From assembly GCA_015852425.1 (NCBI GenBank), contig JAAAIG010000613.1, positions 1-23,905 of the forward strand: 23,905 bases of DNA. The letters are read 5' to 3'. The stretch is from Gryganskiella cystojenkinii. Lineage: Eukaryota > Mortierellomycota > Mortierellomycetes > Mortierellales > Mortierellaceae. The position numbers and the translations under genes are program-made. The notes under the pieces were generated by a model, which made no database searches, was not told where the DNA came from, and saw nothing but the letters and a program-made list of their open reading frames with translations. Positions 19,901 through 23,905 of this stretch are shown piece by piece. The first letter of the stretch is position 1. Each line of letters starts with the position of its first letter.

Positions 19901-21585
19901 TTTGCTTGTCGAACATATTGCTCTCTCGTCATCTTGTATCGGACATTCTTGTTGTGGGCATCAGTGTGGAGAAGCATCAACGAGAACGCAAGGGTATATA
20001 CAACATCTGTTGCAAAAGTAAAAAATTAGTTTTCAGTCCGATAGATTGCAAAGCCCTTTGCTCACAAATGAACCAAAAAAAAAATGACGTTCCGATGACC
20101 CCCCCCCCCCTCCATTTCCAGAGCGAGACATTACCAGCAGATCGAAAGAGATGAGGGTTACAACCATGATATCGTCCAGCAAACGCTTCAAGAACACGGT
20201 CAATTTGTTGGGCTTCCTTTGGAAAATGAAAGTCGAGAAGGAACTTGCTACCATCCCACGATGTTCATGGAAGAAAGGAACATTGATTAGCCACATTTAT
20301 TGATGGTATTCTTACACAAAACTTTGTTGTTGTGTAATCGAATACACAAAAAAAGAGAGCGCGTTCTCTCCACTTACCGAAGAGCAAGATCGATAGGATC
20401 CCGTCTAAAATCAAACGACTCCATGTGAGTCCGGAGAACGGCCTGGTGAAAGGCATCCGTACCTTTAGAGAGCAAGTTGCCGAGTTCCGCCTTTGATACA
20501 GTCTCCTTGATACGATCGAGAAAATGGCGTGGACTCTCGGGCCATTGTTCGCCTTGTTGCTGTTGGTGTACAAGCGTTGTTGGTGTGCTCGGAAGTGAGC
20601 CTGTTTGTTGATCTTGCTGCTGATGTGGGTGTGGGTGTGGGTGGTGGTTTAGTTCAGATGTTGGCAGTGACACTGCCGCTGATGCAGAGGAAGATGAAGA
20701 TAATGAAACTGACACCTCCTGCGCCAATCCTGGTCCATGTTCAGATTCTAATCCAGATGCAGACCCCGGTGCCAATGATCTTGCGTCTGTTGTCCCTGCT
20801 ACTGTGCCTGACGATCCTTCGCCCTTGTGAGTATTACTATCGTCAGTCGACTCCCTGTTATTATTACTACTATGATGTGCTTCGCCAATTTCGTTTTGTT
20901 GTTTGTGCTGTTGCAGCCGCTGATGATGTGGTCTTGGAGTCACGAGTTGTGCCACTTCTGTCTCTGCTGATAGGATTGGGGTGGGTGGCGATGAAACCGA
21001 CGCTGGAAGACGAGCAGACGTAGACGACGATGGCAAGGGCGAATTTGCTGGGGAGGATGATGATGAGGAGACGGGAATCAATGGAGGCAACGCTGGAAGG
21101 ATAGCGGGCAAAGGAAACGGCAAAGACGAGTCGCGACGAGGTGTCCTTGAGACTATCGTCGAGTGACTCTCGTTATTGCTGTTGTTGTTGCCAAGTCGAG
21201 AAGGAGCAACAACGGCGGCTCGTCCATGATAACTTTGTCGTTGTTGAAGTGCATGGCGATGGGGGGGAAGTGGGTGACCCAAGGAGGCTCGGTTTTGCTG
21301 CTGAACCAAGGCTGGTGAGGTCATGGAAGCAGAGGATGGTGAGGGTATTGAGGACGCTATTGAAGAGACGGCCGAGGATGGAGAAGCAGCAGCAGAGGAA
21401 GAAGCGGTTGAATGTTTATGGACTGCTGTGGCAGGGATTAGAATCCTTGGAGGGGTCGTCAAGGGCCTTGTTATGGGTGACCGACGAGGGTCCTGTTGGT
21501 CCTGGTGTTCCTGGTGTTGGTGGTTGAGCGCAAGGTTGTCCAGGTCAAGGTGACCAGGAGCAAAGGACGAGAGAGAGTCGGACAT
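16945..21585 (-). CDS. Sec7-domain Arf guanine nucleotide exchange factor with PH domain
   Basis: The gene has four exons on the minus strand: 21585-20378, 20247-20135, 20006-19858 and 19761-16945. Introns of 130, 128 and 96 bases are GT..AG and in phase, giving 1428 residues. Residues 1-345 are Ser/Pro/His/Gln-rich low complexity. The Sec7 domain (about 350-510) contains [20 protein letters not shown], then [19 protein letters not shown] with the catalytic glutamic finger at Glu414, then [19 protein letters not shown] and ending [17 protein letters not shown] domain follows at about 656-797 ([12 protein letters not shown] to [14 protein letters not shown]), with a Gly/Pro-rich insertion between its strands. 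A Lys/Arg- and Leu-rich helix region and a long disordered tail with a strongly acidic stretch end the protein. The Sec7-PH order is that of EFA6/Yel1-type exchange factors that load Arf GTPases with GTP at membranes; which Arf is unknown. Confidence 0.92.
20099..20110. repeat. Twelve-C homopolymer in a Sec7-gene intron
   Basis: An uninterrupted run of 12 C lies in the intron 20007-20134 of the Sec7-PH gene, about 25 bases after the donor on the transcribed minus strand, where it reads as G12. G-runs near donors can promote intron recognition in other eukaryotes. It is also a place where sequencing errors are likely. Confidence 0.85.
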
Positions 21586-21988
21586 TTCAACAAAAGAGAG
21601 AGTGGAGAGGGAGGAAGAGAAAAGGTGAACGGAGGGGGGAGACGAAATTAGTAGATGCGGGTCATTCCTTCTGTAATTGATGTGGTCTTTTTTCTATCCG
21701 AAGTGAGGGAAGAGAGAAGAAGGGATGGGATGGGACAGGATGGATGACAGGATGGATTAATATGCAGACACAAAAAATATAAAAAAATAAAAAAAGGAAG
21801 GATGATGAGGAATGAGGAATCAGCTCATGTTTTGATATTTTCTTTTTTTTTTGCATCTCTCCTTTGATTTTCTTTTTCCAAAGAACAGCGGGTCTTTTTC
21901 ACATTCTCCTCCATCTGATCCTTTCCCTCCTTTTGATACCCTCTTCTCCTACTGGACACCGGCACCTCGATCGGGGACAAGGAGAAAA
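21586..21988. promoter_or_regulatory. Divergent promoter region between the Sec7-PH and fucosyltransferase genes
   Basis: This 403-base gap separates two divergent start codons. It holds GA-rich sequence next to the Sec7-PH start (its CT-rich leader on the minus strand), an A/T-rich core with AAAAAATATAAAAAAAT-like sequence at about 21774-21797, and a T-rich run followed by a CT-rich leader before the fucosyltransferase ATG. The AT-rich core could be a shared nucleosome-free region; this is inferred from composition. Confidence 0.45.
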
Positions 21989-23632
21989 ATGTCTGCCACC
22001 GATCGCAAGGAGTACCCGATTCTCTGGTGGACAAAATGGTTTGGCGAGGATCGCTACGAGGGCATGCTTGCTGACCAATGCGGACTCCCCTACAGCTGCA
22101 AAAATACCCTCGATCGTACCCGGTACAAGGACTCGCCCGTCGTCGTCTTTCATGACTGGGATCCAAAGGATTTACCACCTCTTAAAGATGTCCATGACAA
22201 TACCAAAGCTTGGGTTCTGAACAAAGGTATGACGCATCTCCATCGACGTAGCATGTGTTGCCTTTGGTTTATAAACACAAGTAATCAACTTTTTTTTTTT
22301 GTCGTCGTCGTCCTCCTCGTAGCCGAGCGACCAGATCCACACCACTACCAAAAGAAGTGGATGTCCCTCTTCACTTACAGGTTCACTTATCACTTTGGAT
22401 CCGACTTTATCGGGACCTACTTCACGGCAGGACGCAACACCCGCGACGGACTCATCAACCTCGTCTCCAGGCCTCCACTTAAGCTTACCTCAGAAAAGAA
22501 CCACCATCGTGAACACGGCTTCCATTCTCGGGACAGTCGACCTCTCGCACCCATTGCCTGGATCGCCAGTAACTGCGAGGCCACGAACGGACGACATTTC
22601 ATGGTCAAACAGCTTCAAAAATTCGTCGACGTCGATGTCTATGGGCGCTGCATACCCAATCGGCCATGGCCCTTACGAGCAGACGGATCAGGCAAGGAGA
22701 TGACGGACGAGGAACTTGTTTCGCACTACAAGTTTTATCTCGCGCTCGAGAACACAAACTGCGACGACTACGTGACCGAGAAACTCTGGAGACCCTTCGC
22801 CGTCGGCTCAGTGCCCGTTGTGGATGGACCCAAGGACTACTCGCGATTTAGACCAGGGACGAAATCCTTGATCGAATATGACGACTTTGGATCGCCCAAG
22901 GCCCTTGGAGCATTCCTGGCGAGATTGGATGAGGATGATGATTCTTATGAAGAGTTTCTCTCCTATCGAGCGAAGCGTAATCCAGAAAACACTGACAGCC
23001 AAGGTCAAGTCCGGATCAACGAGCCCGAGACGTTTAATCAAGACTACAAGGATCGACTACTGCCTTGGTTTATCGATAATTGGGATCTGGATACGTCCGA
23101 GTCGCTCAATAAGACAACGAGAGAATGGCTGAGTACAGGTCTCGATTCCAGTATCAGTGGCAAGACCAAAGCAAGCGATGCCGTCTCGAGGGATAAATAT
23201 GGGATGCAATGGGGACCGGATTATAAGGGCGGACTATGCGCTCTCTGTCGAGAGGTTCATGACCTGGCGGAGGGAATCAAGAAACTGCCGTTGTATTTGC
23301 CGTCGGATCACCCTGGTAGCGAAAGAATGATCAAGCGTTTGAGTGTCGACAGGACGTGCGAGTTCAGAAAGTATTATCATGCCAGCTGGATTGTGGCGTT
23401 TTATCCGTATTGGACACTGTTCTGGACCATGCTGCTTGCGGCTATTGTCTGGCTGACAGTATTTAGGAGAGGCCGTGCAGTGACGAGATATGGTGTGTAC
23501 CGCGCAAGAATGATGGCGACAAGGACTCTTGTAGGACTCCATGTCATCAAGAAGAGGCTTGGTCGAGACTCACGGCAGCAGCAGCGCCATCACGAGTACC
23601 ACGAGCTGTCCATCGACAGTGGAATTGTGTAA
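21989..23632 (+). CDS. GT10 family alpha-fucosyltransferase
   Basis: The gene has two exons, 21989-22226 and 22323-23632, joined in phase 1 across a 96-base GT..AG intron to give 515 residues. Motifs of glycosyltransferase family 10 (alpha-1,3/1,4-fucosyltransferases using GDP-fucose): PILWWTKWFG near the N terminus, ASNCEATNGRHFMVKQLQKF with DVDVYGRC, and the donor-binding signature FYLALENTNCDDYVTEKLW (217-235) with RPFAVGSVPVV after it. A CALC motif (385-388) fits the C-terminal CxxC of some GT10 enzymes. The usual N-terminal signal anchor is missing; instead one hydrophobic segment lies at 435-460 (starting WIVAFYPYWTLFWTMLLAAI) followed by a basic tail. I chose the ATG at 21989 for its AAAAATG context; the frame is open to 21851, but the extra 46 codons add no domain or membrane segment. 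The product is likely a Golgi/ER enzyme fucosylating glycans. Confidence 0.9.
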   Translation: MSATDRKEYPILWWTKWFGEDRYEGMLADQCGLPYSCKNTLDRTRYKDSPVVVFHDWDPKDLPPLKDVHDNTKAWVLNKGMTHLHRRSMCCLWFINTSNQLFFFVVVVLLVAERPDPHHYQKKWMSLFTYRFTYHFGSDFIGTYFTAGRNTRDGLINLVSRPPLKLTSEKNHHREHGFHSRDSRPLAPIAWIASNCEATNGRHFMVKQLQKFVDVDVYGRCIPNRPWPLRADGSGKEMTDEELVSHYKFYLALENTNCDDYVTEKLWRPFAVGSVPVVDGPKDYSRFRPGTKSLIEYDDFGSPKALGAFLARLDEDDDSYEEFLSYRAKRNPENTDSQGQVRINEPETFNQDYKDRLLPWFIDNWDLDTSESLNKTTREWLSTGLDSSISGKTKASDAVSRDKYGMQWGPDYKGGLCALCREVHDLAEGIKKLPLYLPSDHPGSERMIKRLSVDRTCEFRKYYHASWIVAFYPYWTLFWTMLLAAIVWLTVFRRGRAVTRYGVYRARMMATRTLVGLHVIKKRLGRDSRQQQRHHEYHELSIDSGIV

Positions 23633-23905
23633 GCGAGAGTGAGAGAGAGAAAGAGAGACTTGAAACTCTTTTTGATACCCGCCCTTCATTAAAGTAGTAA
23701 GTTACATTACATTTAAAAGCATATTGAATAAAATAATAGATTAATCTCAATTTATATTTTATTTTATATTTTTATTCTATATATTTTGTCGCGAATAAAC
23801 TTTCTGATTTTTTTCATTAAGTCTGTAGCCGCCGTCCTTTCTTGTTTGTGACCGATTCTTGCTTCGATTTTTGACACTGATTCTGGGCTCAGAAATCAAA
23901 ACAGA
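23633..23905. other. 3' flank of the fucosyltransferase gene, AT-rich
   Basis: GA-repeats follow the stop codon (about 23634-23658), then a strongly AT-rich tract from about 23700 to 23790. AATAAA occurs on the plus strand at 23727-23732 and 23794-23799 and either could direct polyadenylation of the fucosyltransferase transcript. No further gene is visible before the window ends. Confidence 0.5.

Noticed and set aside
20529..21527. Long plus-strand frames opposite the first Sec7-PH exon
   Set aside because: They are antisense shadows of the low-complexity, Ser/Gln/His-coding repeats of the Sec7-PH N terminus and carry repeat-derived Val/Leu/Tyr runs only.

Overview
This window reads as nuclear DNA of a filamentous fungus, most likely an early-diverging one of the Mortierella type (Mucoromycota). 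The evidence is short spliceosomal introns (mostly about 95-155 bases, GT..AG with branch-point-like CTNAC or CTAA and pyrimidine tracts), pyrimidine-rich 5' leaders, a fungal Npr1/Hal5-type kinase, a large F-box/leucine-rich-repeat protein and a family 10 fucosyltransferase, an enzyme class that is scarce in Dikarya. The species assignment is inference; no rRNA or tRNA marker is present.

Layout from left to right. A 5' flank holds a degenerate tRNA-like B-box stretch. It is followed by a GNAT acetyltransferase of the SSAT type (minus strand, 450-1001) and an F-box/LRR protein (minus, 1886-4060). A 1.4 kb spacer leads to a four-exon short-chain dehydrogenase resembling 15-hydroxyprostaglandin dehydrogenase, with a peroxisome-like C terminus (minus, 5492-6648). 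A short relic of an MFS drug transporter lies in the next spacer (about 6985-7171). Next is a four-exon, 1309-residue Npr1/Hal5-like kinase (minus, 7693-12023), then a small hypothetical membrane or secreted protein on the plus strand (12525-12905).

The right half has RVB1/RUVBL1 (minus, 13277-14994, four exons, first intron apparently GC-AG) divergent from mitochondrial GrpE (plus, 15521-16647, two exons). A 1428-residue Sec7-PH Arf exchange factor follows (minus, 16945-21585, four exons), divergent from a GT10 alpha-fucosyltransferase (plus, 21989-23632, two exons). I rebuilt the spliced models by matching splice sites, codon phase and family alignment. They give whole proteins of 257 (SDR), 1309 (kinase), 455 (RVB1), 242 (GrpE), 1428 (Sec7) and 515 (GT10) residues.

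The genes are ordinary unlinked housekeeping and regulatory genes: protein folding and chromatin remodelling (GrpE, RVB1), vesicle traffic and glycosylation (Sec7, GT10), transporter regulation (kinase), ubiquitin ligase targeting (F-box) and small-molecule metabolism (GNAT, SDR). I see no gene cluster, CRISPR array, intact mobile element or convincing new system. The most unusual points are a fucosyltransferase with a C-terminal rather than N-terminal membrane segment and a stop-free, reading-frame-preserving intron; the three large insertions in the kinase domain; the GC-AG intron in RVB1; the MFS relic; and the small unassigned plus-strand gene.
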